NCBI GenBank assembly: GCA_004794785.1
Contig: SJOL01002287.1
Coordinates: 36,921 to 100,920 of the forward strand
From: Opisthorchis felineus
Taxonomy: Eukaryota > Platyhelminthes > Trematoda > Opisthorchiida > Opisthorchiidae
Length of the DNA stretch: 64,000 nucleotides
Reading direction: 5' to 3'
Made by a program: the position numbers and the translations under genes. This document shows, piece by piece, positions 33,801 through 62,165 of the stretch (position 1 is the stretch's first letter; each line of letters begins with the position of its first letter). The notes below the pieces were generated by a model. That model saw nothing but the letters and a program-made list of their open reading frames with translations. It ran no database searches and was not told the origin of the DNA.

Positions 33801-35630
33801 GATTCTGCACAGAAGCGCAACATTTTAAATCAAAGTTGCTTGCCAGGGCAGTCTGCTTGAAAATGGTGCAGTATGAGCTGAGAATCCCATCTCCGGTAAT
33901 TAAGTGGGTTCCCATTTTTATTGTGAATGCAGTTCAATTACCCTCATAATCCAAACGTGAAGAAGGATCAAGATGTCGAGAGTTTGGCCTGACTTCATTC
34001 GTTTTGAACCTCAGAATCTGCAGTACATCAGCGTGCAGGGCTACAAGACAAGGACGATTCCCCGTACCGATGGGTTACGCCAAGCTACATAGCACAGCAG
34101 AATAGAACAATAAACCGGCTGAGACATCAAGTAATTTATTTTTAACGTCATTCCGCAGATGTTCTTCACTTGATCGGTAATCTGAAACGGGCCACCCAAA
34201 CAGCTTCAAAGAATATTAGGCAGCTAATGACAAAGAAAAGCAGCCGGATTCCAAGGTCACTGAAAAGTCAGCATGGGGTATTTGAGCTATTATTTCACCT
34301 TAGCTTGAAGGAAGTATGTTGAAATACACAGATATGTCACATTTCTTCGTCACAAGATTCAGGTGTCAGTGGCCTGTTAAACTACGGTATCGTTTCTCTG
34401 CCCCTAGTAGGAATCTCCTTCTTGGAAGGATTGTCTTGACCGTGTCCTGTGGGTTGTACACTGCAGGAAACCCACCGCGAAAAAAACACCAAGCCATTGA
34501 CACTAGTAACAGCAAATGAACCGCTCAACTCTCACGACGACTGGCTCATTTGGATAGGCCAATTTTCTAGGTATTTATTTGATTGGCTACGGCAACCAAA
34601 AACGTTTTCATTATAATAAGGTAATTCCGTTGACATGTTCTGATACCGAACTGTTGACTTGCTTCATCCTGTTTGGGCTATTGCAATCAAGAGTTGATGA
34701 GACCAAGCAATAGGTGCGATAACCTCTTGTTGTAGTTTCCAAGAGGAAATTTGTTCGCTACAACAGCGGATGTCCTTGTGTATCTGAACTGAACATTCAA
34801 GTCTACAACTGATGGTTAGGAGGACGCTTATTTTAGTGTTGCTGCAGTCATTTTAGCATCATAGTTTCTCCTTGCACTTCGAGCCTTTTCTTCAGTCAAC
34901 GGCCATATTGACCACTCTCTACAGGTCGAACGTATTCACCGAGCAACAAGGGCAACTGGATCAACTGAATCTTTAGTTTGCACCACCAACCATTTGTGAA
35001 CCCAATACCAGTGCAACTTTACAATCTGGACAAGGTTACTTAGCATACGCTACTTGAGTCTGCCACCCGTTTCAAGGCAACCACCGTCTGTCCTGCACGG
35101 TGGGCGTAACTATCAAAAGGTTTTTCGATTTCTTTTTGAAATATATGCAACCAACAAAACATGAAGGCACAGGATTTTATAGGGGTGCTGGTAATGCAAG
35201 CCAGTTATAGACCGGAAAGATTTTGACTTCGATAAAGTCCTTCAGCAAGGTTTTATCCCATGAGAATCGATAGTGCGTATACTCATTATTGTGCTGTTTC
35301 AAATCCGCAATATATTTACCCTACTACGCCTACTATGAATAAATAACCATTTGTAGGGAGAACAACAAATTTTGCGTATCACTGAAATCATTAGTTCACG
35401 CTCTACAAAACGAAATAGGAGCAAGATACATTTTTTATAGCAAAGAGATGAGCCGATCAACACAATTTTCATTATTTTACCTGGCTGCTGCGTGTCATCT
35501 TCCACTCTCATTTCATATGGCCTTGAATGGTGGACATACTAATGTGGGATGATTTTTGGTTAATTAAATTTGGTTAAGGTCCAAAACACATGCGAAAGCT
35601 TAACAGCGTTCTGGCTTATAACTGTCAGGA
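27830..35630. other. Nearly 8 kb with no gene or repeat recognised
   Basis: Only short open frames, no RNA gene and no element I can name. It is AT-richer than the 35-38 kb region. Old, unrecognisable repeats are likely. Confidence 0.45.
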
Positions 35631-35639
35631 AGATCAGAG

Positions 35640-35940
35640 TCCTGAAGGCTATCCCAGAATACCCGGAACCTACTGAGACACTTCAGACTCCGCTAAACGC
35701 CGATCAGAAAGCCTTGGATCGAGGTCAGACAGTACCCTTCAAAATATAGCACGAGACAGCCTTGGATCAAAGTCAGAGACAGCATTGGATCTAGGTCAAC
35801 AGTACTCCCTGAATATATGGCGCAAGCCCGTTGCACTCTTCGCACGCACTTGCTTGTTCCCAATAAAGCTGTTGTGTTCCTTGTCGGCGAGTTTTTTTTC
35901 GGCGCTAGGCACTGGAGCGGGGACAGCAGTCAGATATAAC
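35640..35940 (+). mobile_element. LTR-like fragment with internal tandem duplication
   Basis: Three related units (GCCTTGGATCGAGGTCAG, GCCTTGGATCAAAGTCAG, GCATTGGATCTAGGTCA) at 35,712, 35,759 and 35,783 precede a poly(A)-signal-like block, CCAATAAAGCTGTTGTG, then TCCTTGTCGGCGAG and GGCACTGGAGCGGGGAC. The second half recurs on the minus strand of 38.13-38.33 kb. The AATAAAGCTGTTGTGTTCC layout suits the R-U5 part of an LTR. No flanking coding region is seen, so it may be a solo or partial LTR. Confidence 0.5.
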
Positions 35941-36544
35941 AATAACTCACATTGGAAAGGCCAAAAATGAATGTTCGCAACAGCGGCTGCTTTATTGCAC
36001 CACTGTATCCGCCTAAGACCCGAACATTTTGAGGAGTTTGGATCTGAACATGTGGTGCATGAGAGCTCTTCACATGTACGCCTATGTTGAATGGATGCTA
36101 GAAGGCCAATCATATCAAGCCGCACATTGCAGCCGCTCTTTTCAGCGGGCATTTAAAACAACCACGTGTTCTCAGCTGTTACGTAATACATAACCTACTC
36201 AACGTGGCGATGGTAGCTCATCTGAACTGACCTGAAAGTCAAGCCCTACGTGAGTCGGTCGACCTATGACCTATAACTGGTTATCATCTCATTCGGTTCA
36301 GGCTCGTTAAATCCAGTTGATCATGAAGCCAATTATTGGTGGTACTGTCTAACAAGTACATCGCACAGGAGTGATTCTCCCAGATAGTCCACAACGACGC
36401 CCTCCAAATGCCAATCCCCGGATGATGGATCACATTTCCATGAGAAGTGAACTACATCTGTTTCTTTGGTGGTTTCTCTTAGGTCCATGCTGTGAACTCT
36501 CTGAGAGGCGATCAGTGGAACTATATTTTTCTTTGTGTAACACC
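35941..36544. other. No gene recognised
   Basis: Between the LTR-like fragment and the SINE. Short frames only. Confidence 0.4.
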
Positions 36545-36553
36545 ATATCTAAG

Positions 36554-36765
36554 CTAGGGGGCGAGATGGCTCAGTGGTTAGAGCGCGAATTTACTGACCG
36601 GAAGGTCCGTGGTTAGAACCTGACCTCTGCCTCTCGACTTCTCCTGTCTAGACTTGGGCAACTTGGCAGTATCCCAGCCCTCGTGCTTCCTTCGGGTGGC
36701 ATGGCAGTTAGGCACCGAAAGAGTGTTACAGCTGAACGATTATTATTAGTATTGCTATTATTGTT
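36554..36765 (+). repeat. tRNA-derived SINE with target-site duplication
   Basis: The cleanest copy in the window. Head GCGAGATGGCTCAGTGG, TTAGAGCGCGAATTTACTG, B-box region GTCCGTGGTTAGAACC (one substitution), the conserved body, and a TTA/TTG-repeat tail (about 36,739-36,765). A perfect 9-base direct repeat, ATATCTAAG, flanks it at 36,545-36,553 and 36,766-36,774, as expected from LINE-mediated insertion. Confidence 0.93.
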
Positions 36766-36774
36766 ATATCTAAG

Positions 36775-37200
36775 ATATAATAAATTAGATGAAGTACTAA
36801 TCCTATCTCAGGAGTCATAATGCACCCCAGGCAGATATATTCGCAAAACAAAATTCTGATAGTGCGAAAACATGTGAGACTTCTGATGAATCGATTGAAT
36901 TTCTATTCGGAGGCTGCTTGCTCTCTTAACTCTAACATGGAATGCACTTATCATTCAACCTCAAGAGCTACTGTGTGTACGTTGACTTGACGTTAAATCA
37001 CTTGCAAGTGGCATTCCATCTATTCCGAACTATGTCCTAATTTGAGATGAACGTGCACGAATTATGGTCAATATGAACCAATCTGGGGAAGCCAAAATCT
37101 CCTAATGGAGTCTGCCATTATTATTTCGCAACACCGACGTTTTTGCGACGTTTGTCGATATGGGAGAACTAGTTTCATGCCTTCTCGAGAGACCAGGCTA
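36775..37200. other. No gene recognised
   Basis: AT-rich spacer between the SINE and repeat X. Confidence 0.4.
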
Positions 37201-37204
37201 GGCA

Positions 37205-37570
37205 GTTTCGTGGTAAACTTTCAACAAACCTTTCAGAGCCCAGCCGGCACGAAGGGACCGTGGCGTGACGGTTCGCGTACCTCCGCCACCCGTTGAGCTA
37301 TATTTGGAGGTGCCCGTGTGACACTCCTATATCTCCTATATCAGGTTGTCCAATGGTCAGAGGTCTGAAAAACAGTCTCCTGATCCTCCAGGTTGGAGGT
37401 TGGAATATGTGTGGCGACTTATTCTGTAAAAATTGAAATACATTTGCATTTCCCGCCAAACAACGCTGCTTTGAGGTCAGGCTCTTGAGCCAAAGGCTTT
37501 GGTTGAGGATCCTAATCGTCCTCTTGTCTAGGTGCCCTGGAGTAACCCAGCCCACGTACAACCAATAATT
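37205..37570 (-). repeat. Dispersed repeat X, copy 2 (longest)
   Basis: The minus strand reads GGTTGTACGTGGGCTGGGTT, then CACCTAGACAAGAGGACGAT, then AAAGCCTTTGGCTCAAGAG, AGAATAAGTCGCCACACAT, GGAGGATCAGGAGACTG and CTGACCATTGGACAACCTG. It ends with a tRNA-like ATAGCTCAACGGGTGGCGG. Copies 1 (16.8 kb) and 3 (62.9 kb) overlap different parts of it. The shared tRNA-like segment suggests a second SINE-type family. Confidence 0.7.
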
Positions 37571-37749
37571 GCACACAAGTAATCTCGTGCCAGACCGGCC
37601 GTCGCGGGATGCTATCAGTCAGGTCACCTTACTTGTTGCAGACATCGGGGCGGGTAAGCGAAAACAGGCTACTGCTCACACCTCCCATATTTCGCTTTCA
37701 CACCTTTTCTTCCCCACCACCCACCCGACTAACAACTTTCTCCTTGTAG

Positions 37750-38132
37750 GCCCGGCAGTTAGTACTGATGATCCCGTTCGTCATGACTCGGTTGTCATAG
37801 CAACATCTGCGCTTCTTCCGGCTCTGACTTTCTCAGGCAGCTCGATATCAAACGTCAAGCCTCGACACAGTCTATCTGCCTGTTCTCAATGCTCGCACTC
37901 TGAAGCAAGCGGTACAGCAAGGCGCTCTTGCTCTCACACTAGACTCGCTTGCTATTGATGTGTACTGTGTATCAGAATCCAAACAAAGTGGTTGAGCTAA
38001 CTGCCCCATCACTTTCCAATCACTTCCAGCTGCGCACCTCTGGTGATCCAGAGGCAGCTGCAGCAGGATGTGCAAGGGTTGGTATCGTTCCGAGTCACCG
38101 GGCGGATGGATGCGTTGTTGTAACTAGCTAAT
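37750..38132 (+). mobile_element. RTE-like LINE, endonuclease N-terminal fragment
   Basis: The plus strand reads VLNARTLKQAVQQGALALTL, then DSLAIDVYCVSESK, and after one frameshift VVELTAPSLSNHFQLRTSGD, then PEAAAAGCARVGIVPSHRA. This is the first part of the endonuclease domain, including the catalytic SE of CVSES. It breaks off where an LTR-like fragment begins at about 38,133. Confidence 0.88.
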
Positions 38133-38335
38133 GGCTCCGCTCCAATGCTTTAGTGTCGGAAAAAGACTCACCAACAAGGAATACAACAGCGTTATTGCGG
38201 GCAAGCGAGTGCATAAGTTACAAGGTGTCTCGCGGTATTTTAAGCGCACTTTTGACATCGATCTAGGTTGTCTGATCAGCGCTGGATGTACACTCATCAT
38301 CGTCAGCCATGCTCCAGTGACATGCCTGAACACTC
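38133..38335 (-). mobile_element. LTR-like fragment, minus strand
   Basis: The minus strand has AACGCTGTTGTATTCCTTG, then TTGGTGAGTCTTTTTCCG and AGCATTGGAGCGGAG. It matches the plus strand at about 35,840-35,935 (where the signal reads AATAAAGC, against AATAACGC here). It abuts the broken LINE endonuclease fragment. Confidence 0.5.
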
Positions 38336-38775
38336 GTTGGCCGTTGGTGAATTGATTGACTGCTTCAGCGTTTGATCGGAAGCTGGCTTTTCTGGTCTGG
38401 GTGCTTGGCGGCTTCCCTGCTGCGATTTTGGTGGTGTTTGAGTGTCTCAGTAGTTATCCGGCATTATGGGACTATTCTCAGGAATCTGACCTTCCTGGTA
38501 GACGAATCCTACAGATAACGTATGGAAAGCGTCATCAGCCACCATAGTCTAGCCCTCTTAAAAGCGTTTGAATGGTTAAGTTGTGGCCGGTTCCCGAAAA
38601 ACTCAACCACGCACTAGGCTGCACAAACTGGGCACAAGAGATGGGTGTAAATAGACCGGTCATATGATCCCTTGGGTAGAAGTTAGTCTTGCAGCCACAC
38701 GCCTCGGACCACGCGCATGCAACCGGTGGATTTGACGTATGGGGTTGTTATTTGTGTGGGTCATAAACAGTTTTT
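38336..38775. other. No gene recognised
   Basis: Short frames only between the LTR-like fragment and the hammerhead repeat. Confidence 0.4.
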
Positions 38776-38777
38776 CG

Positions 38778-39073
38778 TCCTCATGAAGGAAGCTACTCTT
38801 ATGGTTGCTAAAAACTTCGTATAGCCAGCGACCGGTTTCGCCCTTCTTGTGACTCATCAGGTAGACTGTCCCCGGGTTTCCGTCAACCTTATGTTCTACT
38901 TGATCCCATATTGCACGAAATTCGACAAATACACTCATTTGCATACCAATTCAGTTTTCAAGGGAGACTCATCTGAATCCCAGATGAATCTCTCGTTTAT
39001 CATGCTCTTCAACTGAATGCGCTACACAAAGGGCGCCTCGGGTTTCAGTTGGTATGATCCTCGAGATATCGCA

Positions 39074-39074
<1 letters not shown>
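38778..39074 (-). repeat. Hammerhead-repeat family copy H7, with intact ribozyme core
   Basis: On the minus strand: CTGATGA (38,854-38,860), a short stem II around the loop ACAAGAA, GAAA (38,836-38,839), CC/GG stem III and the GTC cleavage triplet (38,830-38,832). Stem I is partial: one C-G pair, an internal loop, then AGUC against GGCU. This is the only copy of the family with every core base present. The body (GAATCTCTCGTTTATCATGC on the plus strand, etc.) is nearly complete and ends at GATATCGCAGTAT, where a TA microsatellite begins. Confidence 0.85.
38815..38875 (-). ncRNA. Candidate hammerhead ribozyme
   Basis: A minimal type I-like hammerhead fold within repeat H7. All catalytic-core residues of the hammerhead consensus are present. 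Stem III is only two base pairs (CC/GG), as known for hammerheads of Penelope-like elements and retrozymes, which often need a dimer to cleave well. The predicted cut lies after the C at 38,830. Activity is inferred from sequence only. Confidence 0.65.

Positions 39075-39120
<46 letters not shown>
39075..39120. repeat. (TA)23 microsatellite
   Basis: A pure TA dinucleotide run of 46 bases directly following the terminus of repeat H7. Confidence 0.97.
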
Positions 39121-39121
<1 letters not shown>

Positions 39122-40994
39122 CTTAACGCTCTGTCTAACGATGTCACCACGAGAGAGACAACTGTGTGAATTCTACAATAATTCAAACACTGTCCCCATC
39201 GCATCACCGACCTGATGCTGTGTAGCAGGTGAACGGTTTTCAATTTGCATAATTATTACCCTGGATTATTCGCCCGATTGGGTAATCCGGCAGAGCCGAC
39301 GCGAAGTGAGATTGTTCTGACGGAAAATATATGGAATGCCGAGTGCACGTAGTAGCACCGGGTAAAAATCAACTATGCAAAGATTAGCACAGGATAGTCG
39401 TTTAATTCACTTGGCCACATCATAATTATATTGGAATACGCAAAATCATGGTTATGGCGGTCAGACCCATTGGTGTGATCACAATTTTGACATGAGAACT
39501 TGCGACTATCCCGAGAATTGAGCTCGGCGGGTAAAACGTTCCCCTACGTTAAACAGAAAACGGATTCCTCACTGTTACCAAAGCTTGCGGGACCGTGCAA
39601 CGCCATGCGACAATTCTCATGAGAAAGTTGCGTAAAAAAGGATTGCCTACTGCAATCATTAGCTTAAAGAGCTGGAACAGTAAGCATTTGACGGTTTATC
39701 CGATAAAACAGGGAAGATGAAACTTTGACAGATGATAACAGGAACCAATTTCTTTCTGGTGTAGGTCCTCTGGGTGACAATCTCACCTTGATCAACTAAC
39801 TAATTCACATAAAATACATCTGCTGAGCCCTCGAAACTATCGGACGCTCATTGGGCCATTTATTCACTTGTTATGCTTCTTATTTCCTCGTAGGAGTAAC
39901 AGCTTTGTTTCTGAGCCGGCAGCAAATATATCCGAAAATTTCACCAGCAATGCGACTTACGTTGTGTTGGTCTGAAGGAGCTTTCAGGAGTTGCTTGCGG
40001 CTACGTTTTCCAGTAGACCACGATGAGTATATCCACGATTCTGTTTGGTCGTTGTTAGTGTGACAACATATGTGTGGTCGAATCCGAGTGTCTGTATCTA
40101 AACTTAGGATGAATTACACGGCAGGTATCCTCTAGATTATTGCTGGCTAGAATGAGGTTCAGTAGACCGCATTCCGGAGCGGAACCTGGTGTCCGAACAC
40201 GGTTATACAGTGAATGGTAGCCGATTAGATGTTGCTGCTTTTTTTAAAATTTGAACCCTTGACATGCGAGACCGCTCGTTAATATCCTGACTTGTACTTG
40301 CTGCCACTGCTTATTACGTGTTGTTGGGTTGTGATTTGTTGGAATATACGAAGAGCAAGCAAGTCAGGTACTGTATCTGATCGCTAGTTAGTTACGATAC
40401 AATGTATTTCCAACTTGTCTACTGGCAAGTGTCCACAACAAATACACACACCTGTATAAAAACTAGTTGTTCGGGGTACTCCGTGTCCACAGGTATTGGG
40501 TATCAACCAAATGATTATTCTCGTTCACGAACCCAGATCATCACGATCATAATGTATATTCTTAAACGTCTTGCTCATCCTGGCAACGACTCTGGTCAAT
40601 TGCACGTTTGTGTTAGGATCTACAGACACTCTACATGTTTCTTTATGTTGGCCCCGTTGAAAAGGATAAGTATGCGTCAATTTGAGACCTGATGACAACA
40701 CGCTGTGCAAGTGATATTTACTTAGCTTCTGCACACATAGAACTAGCTCGACAGTGCGCTCCACTCGCTAGACTAGACTAGGGCCAGGCAGCTCGGAACT
40801 CAAAACCTGATAGAAAGAACTGCACTCAGGGGCTAAAATTAGTTTTACACAATCCAGAGTACAGAAATGAAGACAAAAGTTACGGTCTAAATGACGGAGA
40901 AATCAGATGGAAAATAAGAACCGTAACGGATAATTCGGGACTGCGGCCTTTGAGAACTAGGCATAACCAGCATTAAGGTCCGGGCGTCGACAAG
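39121..40994. other. Flank 3' of alanine aminotransferase, nothing recognised
   Basis: Includes the 3' untranslated region of the minus-strand gene. The only canonical poly(A) signal I noticed on that strand is AATAAA at 39,864-39,859, about 1.1 kb after the stop. It may or may not be the one used. Confidence 0.45.
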
Positions 40995-58331
<17,337 letters not shown>

Positions 58332-60920
58332 CTACAGTTGTTGTAAGGAGGCACCGAATAAACGGCAGAGTGAATGGCGCTATAAGACTAACAAAAGACA
58401 ATGAAAAACTTGCCATTTCAACATCAGAGCAGGTATCCTGTCTGATAATGTAAGGTATCGAGCAGTAAAATATGTCTGCAGATTCGAAGTCCATTGGAAG
58501 TATAACCAATACTTGCTTGATTTGCTTTCAAGACTAACTAACCACCAGTAAAATCAAAGCGTATCTGTAGAGCTTCTATCGACCGGAGAGAGAGAGCATA
58601 AGTATGTTGACCACAAGAATACACAAAGGAACAAAGACCGGTATAATACTTGAACTTCTCCTACAATTAATTCACTGAGTATCCTGAAACTCTATCCTTT
58701 GATAAGGTAAGAAAGCCAGTTAAAATCACCGTGTTGCGTCTGCTGATCACACATCACCTCAGGCCTACAATTACCAAATGACAAGGCTTTAAAAGAGGTC
58801 CTGGTTAGTGGTCAGAGGTTGGTTGCTTTCGTTAGTAAGTTTTACGATTGGGTTTGTTACCGGGATTCTCGGTCGCTAGACGGTAAACCATACCATGAGA
58901 GTAAAACTGTCTTGTTATTCCCAAGCTAAACCATTCGTTCATTGAAACAAGTAATTGCAGTGAAATCTCATCAGAACACGTGAAAATAAATGTGACAGGG
59001 CGTTTAGTCTATTTAACCCGCGGATTTTTCCAGTTATGCGGAATTCGGTTTGAAAAAGATGGCCTAATTCAACCCATGATCCACTTACGATTGCCGCGTG
59101 AGTTAGGCGGTTGAATGACCCCACGCCACCACATCAAACTAAACAACAAGGCTTGAATACATAAGACCTGAAAAAAGTCACTCGAGAACAGCGTTTCTGG
59201 CGTGGTCTGACTAGATTCGGGTCACAAAAGCGCTCCACGCACATTTAATGTTGCGTATCGCATGTCTACACACAGTTACAGAGTCATAAGACACAGTCAA
59301 GGAGGTTGCCCTGAAAGTCCATTTGTTCTCAAAAAATGTAGTGCGCAAGCTACCACGCCAAAGGCTATCACCCCCACTAAACTACAAAAACACTTAAGGC
59401 TCTTTCTACCCGCCACCATCACACTCACCAGATAGACGAGACGAAATGATAAAGTTCCGGTTGTTCTTATAACAAACGAAATTTCTGCTTACTATAACAT
59501 GTTTGTCGCACCCAGATTAACGTAATAGCAATTGACTTTCCATGGCGAGCTTATATTCAAGTCTTCCTCTTTCTGGAACGCATGTGCCGCCTCAGATCAT
59601 GTAGTCTTTCGTGACCACGTTGTACCTCGTCTCCCTGTGACCAAGGAGAAATTCACACAGTAACGCAATTTTGCCATTTGCAAATTGCAGCTTTCATGAC
59701 GGCCTGCAAGCAAAAGCTCTTTGAACAACTCTAGAAGTGGACTAAATAAGTTGACCGAATAAATGGTGGTCCGAAGTTAAAACCATAACAAGCACAGCGT
59801 TTAAATGTGCTCATCCCAAAACAAACCTATAATACAATCCAAACTGAACTACACAGTAATCCGTGTCATTGATAGAGGAAAGGGGAGAAATCCAAACAGG
59901 ACGGCAGCACGATTTACCCAGGTCACTGAAACGACGCTCTACTCGAAGTCGCAAGACGATTTACAGGAAGCGGCGGCGAAAAATTGCATCATCAGCAGCA
60001 CCATCCCATCATCATCAGAGACAGCAACATCCGTGTTGGCGTTGGCGCCATAAAACATGCGGTTTGTTCAGTTATATTTATGGACTTAACATAAAAAAAC
60101 TGAATGAGAAAGAAACTTGGTACGAGTCTATCGGGAGCACTCTGAAGTACCTATAACTTTAAACGATCTATTCGGAAATCCGGAAAGAAAGTGACAGAAC
60201 GAAGTTCACCGACGCCATTTAGACAGTACTTCTTGCAAGGCCTCCAGACAAGTAGAGGAAGACTAAACGGGACCCCATCCTTAAAGTTGGACCGCATCAA
60301 CCACACCACGAACGTTCATGATCTCTTTCAAACTCATCTGCCCAGTCACGTGTTGTCCACCTTCCATTTTAAGCCATTCTGAAGGAGAGAAGACAGACGA
60401 CGATTTCACACGCATAGCGCATGCCTGAGCCATCGCAGTTTTCCGCTCATTTTACAGTTACTTGGTTACGAATTCGTTGACACCCTATACTAACAGCAGC
60501 ACCTAGAAGACATCGGTGGACAAAAACCGGAAGACGTTTTAGGTCATGGTGTAGCGTGACACACGTAACCTTTGAGATCCAGTGATACGCTTTCGTACGC
60601 AACAAGTGACTCAAGTTGGCAAACATGATTCTGGCCTTTGAGACTCATTCATTGACTTTATCACACACTGCGGTTGGAGCTAATGCCACTACCGAGGTAT
60701 GTGAAATCCTCCACAACGTACAATATTTCTCCTTAAATTGTAAAGGATACGTTCATGAACCCCGCGTTCTGAAGCCTTAGTTTGCACTTTACAGTTGCAC
60801 AGCAAACACCGAAAAGCGGTATTATGATATCTGGTTTGTTCAACAGTGTTTGTGCTTCACTTTCACCTTGGAATAGTGGAACGATATTTTCTGCGTGACC
60901 GGTGGACAGAATCAAGCACA
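58332..60920. other. Upstream part of ALT, probably intron; no exon found
   Basis: The ALT exon upstream of 58,331 should encode a GVLIPIPQYPLYSA-like block ending in phase 0. I see no such stretch on the minus strand here. Short frames only. Confidence 0.45.
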
Positions 60921-60922
60921 AA

Positions 60923-61543
60923 CTAGAAGTCAGGAGATATCAAGATTGTGGGTCGTCTGTATATACGGCGTTGATCTAATACCCAACGGGATGTGGTCAA
61001 CGCAGCCCCCACTTGGTTACTACATTCATTGCGAGTACCCTTTATTAGGATGGCCACTATTAGTAAATCACACCACTTGTCCGGAACAGACTCTCGCTCT
61101 CTCCAAAATAGACGCAAATAAGTTAGATAGGTACTGACTGAGGGATCCACCGCCGACTTCGAACACAGCAAGTCGAAGGTCGTCGGAAAGGAATAAGGAA
61201 TACTGTGACGCCTGAGTAGTGATATATACTGGAACGATTCCGAGGCTGAGAGGGGCTCCATATTCACAGTCCTCATTGTTTTCTCAAAGGCTGACAGCTT
61301 GGATGGGAGGTAGTGGGTGGCCAACTGAACTGTCGTTCGAAGTATTATGTCCAACGGTTCTTTGTTGGATATCAGAGAGACGTTGTGGTCCATGGTGGTT
61401 TCGCTTCGAGGGCCTATCCAACGAATCAAGTGGGACAACCTGCGGATATTTCTGGCACTTTCCGCTGCCTCCACTTCTTCGAGCTTTTGAATCCACCAAA
61501 CTCCCCAGTCTGCGCAGACACGCAGTCTTACCTGGCATCGCAT
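60923..61543 (-). mobile_element. RTE-like LINE relic, reverse transcriptase N-terminal part
   Basis: The 206-codon minus-strand frame reads RVCADWGVWWIQKLEEVEAA, ESARNIRRLSHLIRWIGPR, SLISNKEPLDII, NMEPLSASESFQYISLLRRH, ESVPDKWCDLLIVAILIKGT and RNECSNQ. This is the linker and first reverse-transcriptase blocks of RTE-type elements. Resemblance ends at about 61,010. The following 30 residues are unrelated, marking a breakpoint. The frame is open by chance decay, not a host gene. Confidence 0.85.
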
Positions 61544-61699
61544 GATACGTCGACATGGATATTAGCTACGACCAGAAAGAATCCGTTGCCGGGCCTCCAG
61601 CAAAGCCTCGAATCTATCACAGACCCAGCACCTAGAAGACGCCGGCTGGTTTGCACAGTATGTAGAAATCCCCGAATCAACTAAAGCTTTGGATATATC

Positions 61700-62165
61700 T
61701 CACCATCGACCGTCCACATCCGACACCGGAACAGTAAGCAGGTATCGGAAAAGTCGGTTCTGATAAGTCTGTTTGATATATAGGTTCATGAGCTTCCCAA
61801 AGGTCAAGTAAGATGTGCGCGTTTTGCGCAAACTTAAAAAAAAAACAATAAAAAGATAACACGGACAAGTGGATGATCGGCGTCCACATGAGTATTCCGG
61901 AAGAACCGGCAGGCACCGATCGATTTCCTCCACCGGCAAATGATGGTAGCGTGGTTCATTTGAGATAAAGGATTGTAGTTTGGTGAGTTCCACGTGGCGA
62001 AACGATTCCTGCTTTTCAGGAAGTTGGTAACCCAAATGAAAAATCTCTGATCAGCACGCAGCTGCAGCGGGAGCTCTCGGTTTTCAGTGCGTCTTGTGAC
62101 TAACCCAACTGAGCTTCGGGGGCATCCAGCTGCACATTCATGTCACCAGCGTCCATAACGATATC
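61700..62165 (-). mobile_element. RTE-like LINE relic, endonuclease part
   Basis: The minus strand gives GSDIVMDAGDMNVQLDAPEA with QLG, then in shifted frames LIRDFSFGLPTS, IVSPRGTHQTT and ILMWTPIIHL. These match the end of an RTE endonuclease (AGDMNAQV...LASTNFRH...CATWCPPNSSQ...SDHALV). Many frameshifts. It lies upstream of the reverse-transcriptase piece on the same strand, so both come from one insertion. Confidence 0.75.

Noticed and set aside
36554..36625. A functional tRNA gene at the SINE head
   Set aside because: The A and B boxes are present, but the sequence continues into a SINE body with tail and target-site duplication, and a cloverleaf with a paired acceptor stem is not evident.
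37569..37958. 129-codon plus-strand frame
   Set aside because: The real signal in this region, in another frame, is an RTE endonuclease (VLNARTLKQ...). This frame is its shadow.
61313..61684. 123-codon plus-strand frame
   Set aside because: It overlaps the minus-strand LINE reverse-transcriptase relic and has no motif of its own.
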